This document shows, piece after piece, positions 8,878 through 17,405 of a stretch of DNA of 64,000 bases. Below the pieces are notes generated by a model. It was not told the DNA's origin. It saw nothing but the letters and a program-made list of their open reading frames with translations, and made no database searches. Each line of letters starts with the position of its first letter. Position 1 is the stretch's first letter. Position numbers and translations under genes: made by a program. Source of the DNA: Hydrogenophaga sp. (GTDB lineage: Bacteria > Pseudomonadota > Gammaproteobacteria > Burkholderiales > Burkholderiaceae_C); assembly GCF_019264445.1 (NCBI RefSeq), contig NZ_JAHVAB010000033.1, positions 1-64,000 of the forward strand, given 5' to 3'.

Positions 8878-9582
8878 ATGCAGCGCCGCCAGTTTACCCA
8901 GTCCACCCCCGCACTGCTCGGCCTCCTGGTCCTGGCCGCCCATCAGCAGGCTCAAGCCTTGTCGTTGGGCGATCTCACCGAGGGCGACGCCAGTCAGGGA
9001 ATCAAGCTCGCTCTGGAGAAAGGTGCGATGGCCGCGGTGGCGCTGCTGGGCAAGCCCGATGGATTCCTTGGCAACCCAAAAGTTCGGATTCCTTTGCCGG
9101 GTTTTCTGGAGGATGCATCGAAACTTCTGAAAATGACGGGGCAGGGCAAACGGGTGGACGAGCTGGTCACCAGCATGAACCGCGCAGCCGAAGCGGCGGT
9201 GCCCATGGGCCGCGAGGTGCTGGTGGGCGCGGTGAAGTCCATGAGCGTGTCGGACGCCAAGAGCATTCTGAGTGGTGGCGAGAACTCGGTGACGCAGTTT
9301 TTCGCAGAGAAAACGCGGTCTCCGCTGGGCGAGAAGTTCTTGCCCATCGTCACGCAGGCCACTGAAAAAGTGGGCCTGGCCAACCAGTACAACAAGGTGG
9401 CCGGCAAGGCGGCGGGCCTCGGGCTGGTGAAATCGGAAGACGCGAACATCCAGCGCTATGTGACGGGCAAGTCGCTCGACGGCCTCTACACCATCATTGG
9501 TGAGGAAGAGCGCAAGATCCGGCAGGATCCGGTGGGCACGGGCAGCGCCCTTCTCAAGAAAGTGTTCGGCGCGATCAAGTAA
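8878..9582 (+). CDS. DUF4197 family exported protein
   Basis: A 234-residue protein with an N-terminal signal sequence (MQRRQFTQSTPALLGLLVLA, cleavage after the AQA region). The mature part, starting LSLGDLTEGDASQGIKLALE and including KPDGFLGNPKVRIPLP, matches my memory of DUF4197, a periplasmic helical family without known function. The ATG at 8878 follows CCCGGAGGAACC. No catalytic motif is apparent. Confidence 0.82.
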   Translation: MQRRQFTQSTPALLGLLVLAAHQQAQALSLGDLTEGDASQGIKLALEKGAMAAVALLGKPDGFLGNPKVRIPLPGFLEDASKLLKMTGQGKRVDELVTSMNRAAEAAVPMGREVLVGAVKSMSVSDAKSILSGGENSVTQFFAEKTRSPLGEKFLPIVTQATEKVGLANQYNKVAGKAAGLGLVKSEDANIQRYVTGKSLDGLYTIIGEEERKIRQDPVGTGSALLKKVFGAIK

Positions 9583-9609
9583 CCGCCATGGCCTGGGCTG
9601 GCGCCGCCG

Positions 9610-10035
9610 CTATTTGAGCTTGCGCCTCGCCTCGGCCAGACGGGCTTCGAGGTACTCACCGTAGAAGTCGGGCACCGCAATCCCCACCAGGCGCTCGGCC
9701 AGCTCGCGACCGTCGGGGCCGAAGAACAGCACGGTGGGCGTGAACCGGGCCTTCCAGGCGCGGGTCTGTTCGGCGGGGGTGGTCAGCTGCCCGTCAAAGC
9801 CTTGCAGGTTGCCAGTGCGGTCCTGCACGTCGAGCTGCACGGCGTGCACCAGCCCTTCGCGCCGCATGGGCAGCAGGTAGTGGTTGCGCACGATGGCGCA
9901 ATACGGGCAGCCCGTCAGTGTGGTCATGACCACCAAGGGCTCACCTCGGCTCGCAGCGGCCTGTGCCGCGCCGCGCAGCGAGGTGGGTACGGGCAGTGCC
10001 TGCAGGGTTGTTGTATCGGTGGCGAGGGCGCTCAT
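9610..10035 (-). CDS. Thioredoxin-fold protein with CPYC motif
   Basis: A 141-residue protein with a GCPYC motif (cysteines 43 and 46) after a predicted strand (EPLVVMTTLT), a cis-proline TPTVLFF strand and a final helix. It has no obvious signal peptide, though the first 30 residues are a helical extension. It is probably a thiol-disulfide or glutaredoxin-like protein acting on an unknown partner. It lies 17 bases after the CoA-transferase gene on the same strand, so the two may be cotranscribed. Confidence 0.72.
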   Translation of the reverse strand: MSALATDTTTLQALPVPTSLRGAAQAAASRGEPLVVMTTLTGCPYCAIVRNHYLLPMRREGLVHAVQLDVQDRTGNLQGFDGQLTTPAEQTRAWKARFTPTVLFFGPDGRELAERLVGIAVPDFYGEYLEARLAEARRKLK

Positions 10036-10051
10036 GGGTGTCTCTGAGGAC

Positions 10052-11317
10052 TCAGACGGCGCCGTTGCGTTGAAGTTCAGCCACCTGTTCGGATGAACTG
10101 CCGAGCCAGTCGGCAAGCACCTCGGCGGTGTGCTGACCCAGCAGCGGCGGCGGCAGGTCGTTGCGAACCGGGGTGGCGCTGAGCTTGAGCGGGCTGGCGA
10201 CAAGGTCGACCTCGTCGGCCAGTGGGTGCGCCCAGGTGCGCACCATGTCGCGTGAGCGCAGGTGCTCGTCGGCGAACACTTCGGCCAGGTTGTTGATCGG
10301 CCCGCATGGCACCTTGGCGGCTTCGAGCGCCGCGAGCCAGTCGGCCTTGCCGCGGGTTTTGAGCACCTCCGCCAGCAGCGGTACCAGAACAGCGCGGTGG
10401 CGCACGCGATTCTGGTTCTGCGCAAAGCGCGCATCGATGGCGAGCTCGGGGCGTCCGGCCACCGCGCAAAACTTGGCGAACTGGCCATCGTTGCCCACCG
10501 CAAGGATGATGTGTTGGGCATGCCCTTGTGCATCGGGCGCGACTTCGAACACCTGGTAAGGCACGATGTTGGCGTGGGCGTTGCCAGCGCGGCCCGGCAC
10601 CTTGCCGTCTTCGCGGCCCCGCACGAGGTAGTTGGCGCCGAGGTTGGCGAGCATCGCCACCTGCGTGTCGAGCAGCGCCATGTCGATGTGCTGGCCTTCG
10701 CCGGTGCGCTCGGCGTGGCGCAGCGCGGCCTGAATGGCGACGGTGGCATACAGGCCGGTGAAGAGATCGGCCACCGCAACGCCGACCTTCTGGGGGCCAC
10801 CGCCAGGCAGGTCGTCGCGCTCGCCCGTGAGGCTCATCAGGCCGCCCATGGCCTGGATGGCGAAGTCGTAGCCGGCGCGGTCTTTGTAGGGGCCCGTCTG
10901 GCCGAAGCCCGTGATGGAGCAGTAGACCAGCCTGGGGTTGATGGCGTGCAGCGTGGCGAAGTCCAGCCCGTAGCGGGCCATGTCGCCGACCTTGTAGTTC
11001 TCGACGAACACGTCCGCCTTTGTCGCCAGCTCGCGGATCAGCGCTTGCCCGGCGGGTGTGGCGATGTCGCAGGTGATGGAGCGCTTGTTGCGATTGGCGC
11101 CGAGGTAATAGGCCGCCTCGCCGGTGTCGTTGCCATCGCGCCCGCGCAGAAACGGAGGACCCCATCCGCGCGTGTCGTCGCCGCCAGGATGGCCCTCGCC
11201 CGGCGGTCGTTCCACCTTCACCACATCGGCACCGAGGTCGGCCAGGGTCTGGGTGCACCACGGGCCGGCGAGCACGCGCGAGAGATCGAGTATGCGGATA
11301 CCATCCAGAGCATTCAT
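10052..11317 (-). CDS. CaiB/BaiF class III CoA-transferase
   Basis: A 421-residue class III CoA-transferase. It starts with LDGIRILDLSRVLAGPWCTQ and LADLGADVVKVE, has the ENYKVGDMARYGLDF and CSITGFGQTGPYKDRAGYD segments, and the aspartate in HIDMALLDTQ corresponds to the catalytic residue that forms the aspartyl-CoA thioester. These enzymes move CoA between carboxylic acids without ATP. The acid pair used here is not predictable. The start at 11317 places the family N-terminus at residue 1. Confidence 0.92.
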   Translation of the reverse strand: MNALDGIRILDLSRVLAGPWCTQTLADLGADVVKVERPPGEGHPGGDDTRGWGPPFLRGRDGNDTGEAAYYLGANRNKRSITCDIATPAGQALIRELATKADVFVENYKVGDMARYGLDFATLHAINPRLVYCSITGFGQTGPYKDRAGYDFAIQAMGGLMSLTGERDDLPGGGPQKVGVAVADLFTGLYATVAIQAALRHAERTGEGQHIDMALLDTQVAMLANLGANYLVRGREDGKVPGRAGNAHANIVPYQVFEVAPDAQGHAQHIILAVGNDGQFAKFCAVAGRPELAIDARFAQNQNRVRHRAVLVPLLAEVLKTRGKADWLAALEAAKVPCGPINNLAEVFADEHLRSRDMVRTWAHPLADEVDLVASPLKLSATPVRNDLPPPLLGQHTAEVLADWLGSSSEQVAELQRNGAV

Positions 11318-11384
11318 GTCGCCATTGTGCGCGAGGCCGCAGCCATTGCGGTGTCCCGGCGGTGGCCCGTCTCGCTGGAATTCC

Positions 11385-11939
11385 ATGTCTCTTGCTGTTC
11401 CCGGTGGCACGCCGCGCTGGTCGCTGTTCGCGTGGTGCGTGCTGCCCATCCTGAGTGCCTGCAACCCCACCTTCAATTGGCGCGAGCTGCGCCCGGAAGG
11501 TTCGCCCTTGCAGGCGCTCATGCCTTGCAAACCTGAGTCCGCCGCGCGGCCTGTGCCGCTGGATGGTCGCGCGCCGGTCGAGCTGCACATGCACAGCTGC
11601 GACGCCGGGGGGCTCACCTTCGCCGTGGCCTGGGCGGAGTTGGACGACGAGGCGCGCGTGAGCGGTGCGTTGACGGGCTGGCGGCGCGCTTCGCTGGCGG
11701 CGGTGCGGCTGGACCCGTCGCGGGGCGACGACCCGACCACGCGATGGAATGCCGCGGTACCCGGCGCCACGCAGGCCCAGGGGTTGATGGCGCAAGGCAG
11801 CGATCACCAGGGTCGGGCCGTGCAAGTGCGGGCGGTGCACTTCGCACGCGGGGCGCAGGTCTTTCAGGCCGCGGTGTACGGGCAGGGCATGAGCGATGAA
11901 GTCACCGCCACCTTCTTTGAAGGTCTGAAGCTGCCATGA
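11385..11939 (+). CDS. Exported hypothetical protein, possible lipoprotein
   Basis: A 184-residue protein that I do not recognise. It has a hydrophobic N-terminus (WSLFAWCVLPILSAC) ending in a lipobox-like LSAC, then a soluble part with two cysteines (MPCKP, MHSCDAGG) and a C-terminal FFEGLKL. The stop overlaps the start of the following MFS gene by four bases, so the two are likely cotranscribed. A periplasmic or lipoprotein location is an inference from the leader. Confidence 0.7.
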   Translation: MSLAVPGGTPRWSLFAWCVLPILSACNPTFNWRELRPEGSPLQALMPCKPESAARPVPLDGRAPVELHMHSCDAGGLTFAVAWAELDDEARVSGALTGWRRASLAAVRLDPSRGDDPTTRWNAAVPGATQAQGLMAQGSDHQGRAVQVRAVHFARGAQVFQAAVYGQGMSDEVTATFFEGLKLP

Positions 11940-13237
11940 CCACCACCACCAACCGGCCTGGCCCGGTGCGGCATGACGGCACGCCCGGTCCGGCCGCGCC
12001 ACTGGGTGACGTGCTCGCGCCGCGAGCGGCCATCATCGTCTTCCTCAGTTTTGCGCTGGCGTATTTCCTCTCGGCACTGCTGCGCGCCATCACCGCCACA
12101 CTCTCGCCGACCTTGAGCGCCGAGATGTCGCTCAATGCCGGTGACCTGGGCCTGCTGGCGGGCGGTTACTTCTTTGGCTTTGCGCTCACGCAACTGCCGC
12201 TGGGCAATTGGCTGGACCGCCATGGCCCGCGCACGGTGGTGTTGTGGTTTCTCACGGTGGCGGTGGCCGGTTGCGCCGCGTTTGCGCTGGCCACCAGCTT
12301 CAGCTGGCTGCTGGCCGCACGCGTGCTCACCGGTATGGGCGTGAGCGCCTGTCTGATGGCGCCGCTCACCGGCTACCGCCGCTGGCTCACGCCCGCCGCA
12401 CAGATGCGCGCCAACTCCTGGATGTTGATGACGGGATCGTTCGGCATGGTGGCGGCCACCCTGCCGGTGCAATGGCTCATGCCGCTGACCGGCTGGCGCG
12501 GACTGTTCTGGATGCTGGGTGGCTTGATCCTGCTGTCGATGATCGGCATCTGGCTGATGGTGCCGCGCTGGCGAGCGAACGCCCGCACAGAGACACCGGC
12601 TGAAGCCGAACCAGGCTACGGCATGGTCTGGCGCCACCCCTACTTCCGGCAGATGGTGCCGATCGGGTTCGTCAACTACGGCGGCATGATTGCCGTGCAA
12701 ACCCTGTGGGCCGGGCCCTGGATGGTGAAGGTGGCCGGCTACACGCCGGAGCAGGCCGCTGGCGGCCTGTTCGGCATCAACCTGTCCATGCTGTGCACGT
12801 TCTGGCTCTGGGGCATGGTCAACCCGCATCTGGCGCGCCATGGCTGGCCGCCCGAGCGGCTCATCGCCTGGGGTTTGCCGTTGAGTTTCCTCGTGCTCGG
12901 CGCGATTGTGCTGCTGGGTTCCGGTGCAGGCTGGCCGCTTTGGGCGCTGTACTGCGTGAGCTGCACGTTCGTCTCGTTGTCGCAGCCCGCGGTGGCACTG
13001 GCGCTCCCGGCCGAGGCCGCGGGCCGCGCCCTCTCCGGCTACAACCTCGTCATCTTCGGCGGCGTGTTCGTCGTGCAGTGGGGCATTGGCCTGCTGATCG
13101 ATGCGCTGGGGTGGTTTGGCGGCAGTGAAGTGGCGCGCTACCGTGGCGCCATCGCCATTTTTGGCACCTGTGGTGTGCTGGCTTATCTCGTTTTCCTGCG
13201 TGCGCACTGGCGCCGAAGAACAGCCCGGGCGGGCTAA
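11936..13237 (+). CDS. MFS transporter
   Basis: A 433-residue membrane protein with about 12 hydrophobic segments and the MFS signature after segment 2 (GNWLDRHGPRTVV, the G-x-x-x-D-R-x-G loop). The N-terminal 30 residues are hydrophilic. The two halves are separated by a charged linker (VPRWRANARTETPAEAEPG). It should move a small solute with protons; the substrate is unknown. It overlaps the preceding hypothetical gene (ATGA). Confidence 0.88.
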   Translation: MTTTTNRPGPVRHDGTPGPAAPLGDVLAPRAAIIVFLSFALAYFLSALLRAITATLSPTLSAEMSLNAGDLGLLAGGYFFGFALTQLPLGNWLDRHGPRTVVLWFLTVAVAGCAAFALATSFSWLLAARVLTGMGVSACLMAPLTGYRRWLTPAAQMRANSWMLMTGSFGMVAATLPVQWLMPLTGWRGLFWMLGGLILLSMIGIWLMVPRWRANARTETPAEAEPGYGMVWRHPYFRQMVPIGFVNYGGMIAVQTLWAGPWMVKVAGYTPEQAAGGLFGINLSMLCTFWLWGMVNPHLARHGWPPERLIAWGLPLSFLVLGAIVLLGSGAGWPLWALYCVSCTFVSLSQPAVALALPAEAAGRALSGYNLVIFGGVFVVQWGIGLLIDALGWFGGSEVARYRGAIAIFGTCGVLAYLVFLRAHWRRRTARAG

Positions 13238-13246
13238 ACTGCCAAC

Positions 13247-13693
13247 ATGAACGGCATCCTCATCATGGCGCACGCACCGCTGGCTTCCGCACTGCGCCAG
13301 TGCGTGCTGCATGTGTTTCCCGACAGCGAAGACGCGGTGTCGGCGCTGGACGTGCAACCCAACGTGCCGCCCGAGGAGTCGCTTGCCCAGGCACGAGCCC
13401 TGATGCGCCAGATGCGTTTGCCCCAGACCCTGGTGGTGACCGACGTCTTCGGCGCCACACCCTGCAACGTGGCGCAAAAGCTCATCGACGGCATCAACTC
13501 CAAACTCGTCACCGGCGTGAACCTGCCCATGCTGCTGCGCACCGTGTCGTATCGTCACGAATCACTGGACGCGCTCATTTCGCGCGCCATGATCGGCGCC
13601 ACGCAAGGTGTCATCCAGGTGGCGGTGACCGCGCCCCAGAACCAGGCCAGAAGAGCCACCCATGATCAAGACCACCGTGACCATCAGCAATAA
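13247..13693 (+). CDS. PTS EIIA component, mannose/sorbose (Man) family
   Basis: A 148-residue EIIA of the mannose type, with the phosphorylated histidine at position 9 (LIMAHAPLASAL) and the family segment VVTDVFGATPCNVAQ. It accepts phosphate from HPr. No EIIB, EIIC or EIID genes are nearby, so it probably serves regulation rather than sugar uptake, as in other Betaproteobacteria. Its last 32 bases overlap the start of the HPr gene in another frame; the C-terminal tail rich in His and Asp (HDQDHRDHQQ) lies in that overlap. Confidence 0.9.
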   Translation: MNGILIMAHAPLASALRQCVLHVFPDSEDAVSALDVQPNVPPEESLAQARALMRQMRLPQTLVVTDVFGATPCNVAQKLIDGINSKLVTGVNLPMLLRTVSYRHESLDALISRAMIGATQGVIQVAVTAPQNQARRATHDQDHRDHQQ

Positions 13694-13931
13694 GCTCGGG
13701 CTGCACGCACGCGCTTCCGCCAAACTCACCAAGCTCGCTGGCGGCTTTTCGAGCGATGTGTGGATGTCGCGCGGCGAGCGCCGCGTCAACGCCAAAAGCA
13801 TCATGGGCGTCATGATGCTGGCCGCCGGCCTGGGCAGTGTGGTGGAGATCGAAACCCACGGCCAGGACGAGCAGGCGGCCATGGACGCGCTGCTGGCGCT
13901 GGTCAACGACAAGTTCGGCGAGGGCGAATGA
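13662..13931 (+). CDS. ptsH: HPr phosphocarrier protein
   Basis: An 89-residue HPr. The active histidine is His15 in GLHARASAK, and Ser46 in NAKSIMGVMML is the position phosphorylated by HPr kinase in bacteria that have one. HPr carries phosphate from enzyme I to EIIA. It begins inside the EIIA gene (32-base overlap) and is followed by enzyme I. Confidence 0.95.
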   Translation: MIKTTVTISNKLGLHARASAKLTKLAGGFSSDVWMSRGERRVNAKSIMGVMMLAAGLGSVVEIETHGQDEQAAMDALLALVNDKFGEGE

Positions 13932-14035
13932 ACGCACCCCCACGCTCCACCGCTGCGCGGGTCGCTGCCCCCCAGGGGGGCTGGGCCTGCCTTGGGGGCG
14001 GCCCGGCGGCTGGCCCGGTGGCCTCACGGTTGATC
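13932..14035. repeat. GC-rich intergenic palindromic element, Comamonadaceae type
   Basis: The gap between HPr and enzyme I holds a strongly GC-skewed element with a perfect 15-base inverted sequence GCCCCCCAGGGGGGC at 13967-13981 and a following CTTGGGGGCGGCCCGGCGG segment. From memory, very similar elements occur many times between genes in Acidovorax and related genomes. Only this copy is obvious in the window. The role is unknown. Confidence 0.55.
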
Positions 14036-14052
14036 GCTGTGGCGCAGACGCA

Positions 14053-15807
14053 ATGACGATCAGCATCCACGGTCTCGCGGTGTCTCGGGGCATTGCCATC
14101 GGGCGGGCGGTGATCGTCGCGTCCAGCCGGGTGGACGTGGCGCACTACTTCGTGCAGGGCGATCAGGTGCAAAGCGAGATCGAGCGCCTGCGCCAGGCGC
14201 GCAATGCCGTGGCGGAGGAGATCGTGAAGGTGCAGCACAGCCTGCACGAACTCGGCCCCAACGACGCCCATCCCGAACTCACGGCCTTGCTTGACGTGCA
14301 CCTGATGCTGTTGCAGGACGAGCAACTCACCAGCGGCGTGAAGCACTGGATCGTGGAGCGCCACTACAACGCCGAATGGGCCCTCACAACGCAGCTGGAA
14401 GTGATCGCGCGCCAGTTCGACGAAATGGAAGACCCTTACCTGCGGGAGCGCAAGGCCGATCTGGAGCAGGTGGTGGAGCGCATGCTGCGCTTCATGCGCG
14501 GCGTGGCTTCGCCCGTGGCCGCCGGCAGCGAAGCCAAGCCCGCCCAGGACAGCGCTGCCGAGGTGCCACTGGTGCTGATCGCGCACGACCTCTCGCCGGC
14601 CGACATGCTGCAGTTCAAGCAAAGCGTGTTCGCCGGATTTGTGACCGATGTGGGTGGCAAGACCAGCCACACGGCGATCGTGGCGCGCAGCATGGACATC
14701 CCGGCGGTGGTCGGCGCGCGATCCTCCAGCCACCTGATCAAGCAGGACGACTGGGTCATCATCGACGGCGATGCCGGCGTGGTGCTGGTCGATCCCTCGC
14801 CGATCCTGCTGGCCGAATACGGATTCAAGCAGCGCCAGGGCGAGGTCGAGCGCGAGCGGCTCTCGCGGCTCAAGCACACGCCCGCTGTCACGCTGGACGG
14901 GCAGAAGATCGAACTGCTGGCCAACATCGAACAACCCGAAGATGCGGTAGCCGCGCTCAAGGCAGGCGCTGTGGGCGTGGGCCTGTTTCGCAGCGAATTT
15001 CTCTTCATGGGTCGCAGCGGCAAGTTGCCCGACGAAGAGGAGCAATACCAGGCCTACCGCCGTGCTGTCGAGGGCATGAAGGGGTTGCCTGTCACCATCC
15101 GCACGGTCGATGTGGGTGCCGACAAGCCATTGGACAGGGGAGCGTCTCGCGCAGGCGAAGACCACCTCAACCCCGCGCTGGGGCTGCGCGCGATCCGCTG
15201 GAGTTTGTCCGAACCATCCATGTTTCTTGCTCAGCTGCGCGCCATCCTGCGCGCGGCAGCCCATGGCCCGGTGCACCTGCTCATTCCGATGCTGGCGCAT
15301 GCCAGCGAGATCCGGCAGACGCTCGCGCTGGTCAACCGCGCACGCGAGCAGCTGGACAACGGCGGCATGGCGTATGGCCATGTCAAGCTCGGCGCGATGA
15401 TCGAAGTGCCCGCCGCAGCCCTCACGATCCCGCTGTTCCTGCGGTACTTCGATTTTCTTTCCATCGGCACGAACGATCTGATTCAGTACACGCTGGCCAT
15501 TGACCGGGCAGATGAAGCCGTGTCGCATCTGTACGACCCGGTGCACCCGGCGGTGCTTCAGCTGCTGGCCAGCACCATCTCGCAGTGCCGCGAGAAAGGC
15601 AAGGGCGTCAGCGTGTGCGGTGAGATGGCGGGCGACGTGACCTTGACCCGTTTGCTGCTCGGCCTGGGGCTGCGCAGCTTTTCCATGCACCCTTCGCAGA
15701 TCCTGGCGGTCAAGCAGCAGATCCTGCGCTGCGACACCACGCGCCTGCAGACCTGGGCGCAGAGTGTGCTGGCCGCAGAAGACCCTGCGGCGCTGATGAC
15801 GGACTGA
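14053..15807 (+). CDS. ptsI: PTS enzyme I (phosphoenolpyruvate-protein phosphotransferase)
   Basis: A 584-residue enzyme I, the standard length, without the N-terminal GAF domain of PtsP. It takes phosphate from PEP onto His206 (GGKTSHTAIVARS) and passes it to HPr. The PEP-binding barrel follows, with FRSEFLFMGR, the IEVPAA strand, IGTNDLIQYTLAIDR and the C-terminal VSVCGEMAGD. ATG at 14053 starts at the family N-terminus (ISIHGLAVSRGIAIG). It completes an EIIA-HPr-EI set with no permease. Confidence 0.95.
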   Translation: MTISIHGLAVSRGIAIGRAVIVASSRVDVAHYFVQGDQVQSEIERLRQARNAVAEEIVKVQHSLHELGPNDAHPELTALLDVHLMLLQDEQLTSGVKHWIVERHYNAEWALTTQLEVIARQFDEMEDPYLRERKADLEQVVERMLRFMRGVASPVAAGSEAKPAQDSAAEVPLVLIAHDLSPADMLQFKQSVFAGFVTDVGGKTSHTAIVARSMDIPAVVGARSSSHLIKQDDWVIIDGDAGVVLVDPSPILLAEYGFKQRQGEVERERLSRLKHTPAVTLDGQKIELLANIEQPEDAVAALKAGAVGVGLFRSEFLFMGRSGKLPDEEEQYQAYRRAVEGMKGLPVTIRTVDVGADKPLDRGASRAGEDHLNPALGLRAIRWSLSEPSMFLAQLRAILRAAAHGPVHLLIPMLAHASEIRQTLALVNRAREQLDNGGMAYGHVKLGAMIEVPAAALTIPLFLRYFDFLSIGTNDLIQYTLAIDRADEAVSHLYDPVHPAVLQLLASTISQCREKGKGVSVCGEMAGDVTLTRLLLGLGLRSFSMHPSQILAVKQQILRCDTTRLQTWAQSVLAAEDPAALMTD

Positions 15808-15810
15808 ATC

Positions 15811-16656
15811 TCAGCGCGGCACGCCGCGCGTGGCGGCGACGGCGGCGCCCACGATCAGCACGGCCGCGAGGCCCACCGCCAGGCTGGGCGTTTCGCCCCG
15901 CACCAGAAGCAGCGTGACGGTGGACAGCAAGGGCGTCAGGAAGCTCAACACGCCGATCTGCCTTGCATCGCCCCGCTTGAGCGCGGCATCCCACAAAAAG
16001 AAGGCGCCGCCGAGCGGCCCCAGGCCGAGTACCGCGATCAGCAGCAGATCCTGCGCGGTCAGGTTCACTGCGGGCTCCAGCCACGCGTGGCACAGCAGCG
16101 AGAGCAGGCCCGAGGCCAGGGCGAAGCCGCCGATGGCCGCGGTGGGGAAGCGGCGCACACGCTGGGTCAGCAGCGAGTAGCTGGCCCAGATGAACGCAGA
16201 AGCCAGCGCCGGCAGGTAGCCCCATGCCCAGCGGGTCTCGCCCACACCGCCAGCGCCGCCGAGGATGGCGAGTGCCGCGCCGGCAAAGCCCATCAGCGCG
16301 GCCAGCACGTGGCGTGTGGTGAGCGTCGTGCCGGGCAGAAACAGCGGCGCCATGACCACGATGCCCAGTGGCCAGAGGTAGTTCACCAGGTTGGCTTGCA
16401 CCGGCGGCGCGTGGCGCAGTGCAAGAAACAGCAGAAAGTGAAAGCCGAACAGGCCGTAGATGCCCAGCGCGAGCGTGGGCAGCGGCACGCGCCACTGGCG
16501 AAGGTCAAAACGCGAGAGCGGCAGCGCAATGAGGCTGCCCACCAGCAGCGACAGGCCGGTGAGCAGGAACGGTGGTACGTGGGCGAGCGCGACGCCCAGG
16601 GCGGCAAGTGAAGCCCACAGGGCGATGGCACCCAGGGCGAGCAGGTTGGCGTTCAT
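15811..16656 (-). CDS. EamA/DMT family transporter
   Basis: A 281-residue protein of ten hydrophobic segments arranged as two EamA repeats, a drug/metabolite transporter architecture. The first repeat starts MNANLLALGAIALWASLAAL and the second after a short loop near residue 145 (RWAWGYLPALASAFIWASYSLL). It is likely an exporter of amino acids or small metabolites; the substrate is not predictable. It is convergent with ptsI, with only three bases between the stops. Confidence 0.87.
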   Translation of the reverse strand: MNANLLALGAIALWASLAALGVALAHVPPFLLTGLSLLVGSLIALPLSRFDLRQWRVPLPTLALGIYGLFGFHFLLFLALRHAPPVQANLVNYLWPLGIVVMAPLFLPGTTLTTRHVLAALMGFAGAALAILGGAGGVGETRWAWGYLPALASAFIWASYSLLTQRVRRFPTAAIGGFALASGLLSLLCHAWLEPAVNLTAQDLLLIAVLGLGPLGGAFFLWDAALKRGDARQIGVLSFLTPLLSTVTLLLVRGETPSLAVGLAAVLIVGAAVAATRGVPR

Positions 16657-16717
16657 GCCAGGGAGCGTAGCGCGCGGATCGTCGCGAAACGCGGGTCTGG
16701 CGTCGCGCCTCGCGGGC

Positions 16718-17404
16718 TCAGATGCCGGCGCGCCGCCGGGCGGCGGTGAGGGCCGAGGGAGATCGGTATCCGCTGCGTCGTGCGACCTCGGCCACCGTCA
16801 CGCCTTCGTCGCGCCATGCACGGGCTTGCGCCAGTCGCAGTTCACGCAGCCATTGCTGGGTGCTTTGACCGCGTTCGGCGCGACACCGCGCGGCCAACTG
16901 GGCGGCACTCAAGTGCACGCGCGCCGCCAGCTCCGAGACGCTGGGGCTGCTGCTGGCGCGAGACAGCGCCCAGCGCGCGAGCGCCTCCCAGTCGATGTCG
17001 CGCCGGGGGCGTGTGGCCAGGGTGGTGGTGGGGGGCAACCAGGCTTCGAGCAACAGCGTGGGCCCGATGTGCCGGGCTCGGGGCAGCTGCTCGGTGCAAG
17101 CGCGGGCAAGATAGCTGGCGAGTGCCAGCGCAGCGGGTGAGGGCGGGGCTTTGCTTGCCCTGGCCCAGTCGCTGGCGTGGCTGTCGAGCACCAGACAGCG
17201 TGCGCCGTGACGGGCTTCGAAATCGTGTCGCTCACCCGGTGGCACCACACAACCCTGACCCGCGGTGATGCGCTGCCCACGACCGGCCAGTTCCAGTTCG
17301 AGCACACCGCCCAGCCCGATGAGGATCTGAAAGTGGTCGTGATCGTGGCTGCCGTGCGAGGCGCCGTAGTTGCGCACACTCAGGTGGTCGTGCGCGGTGC
17401 GCAT
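16718..17404 (-). CDS. AraC family transcriptional regulator
   Basis: A 228-residue regulator. The N-terminal half is a cupin-like sensor (DHDHFQILIGLGGVLELEL, then GQGCVVPPGERHDFEA), and the C-terminal half has two helix-turn-helix motifs (SVSELAARVHLSAAQLAARCR and TVAEVARRSGYRSPSALTAA). It may control the adjacent EamA transporter, 61 bases downstream on the same strand. The C-terminus is short for the family, ending directly after the second HTH (ARRRAGI). Confidence 0.85.
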   Translation of the reverse strand: MRTAHDHLSVRNYGASHGSHDHDHFQILIGLGGVLELELAGRGQRITAGQGCVVPPGERHDFEARHGARCLVLDSHASDWARASKAPPSPAALALASYLARACTEQLPRARHIGPTLLLEAWLPPTTTLATRPRRDIDWEALARWALSRASSSPSVSELAARVHLSAAQLAARCRAERGQSTQQWLRELRLAQARAWRDEGVTVAEVARRSGYRSPSALTAARRRAGI

Positions 17405-17405
17405 G

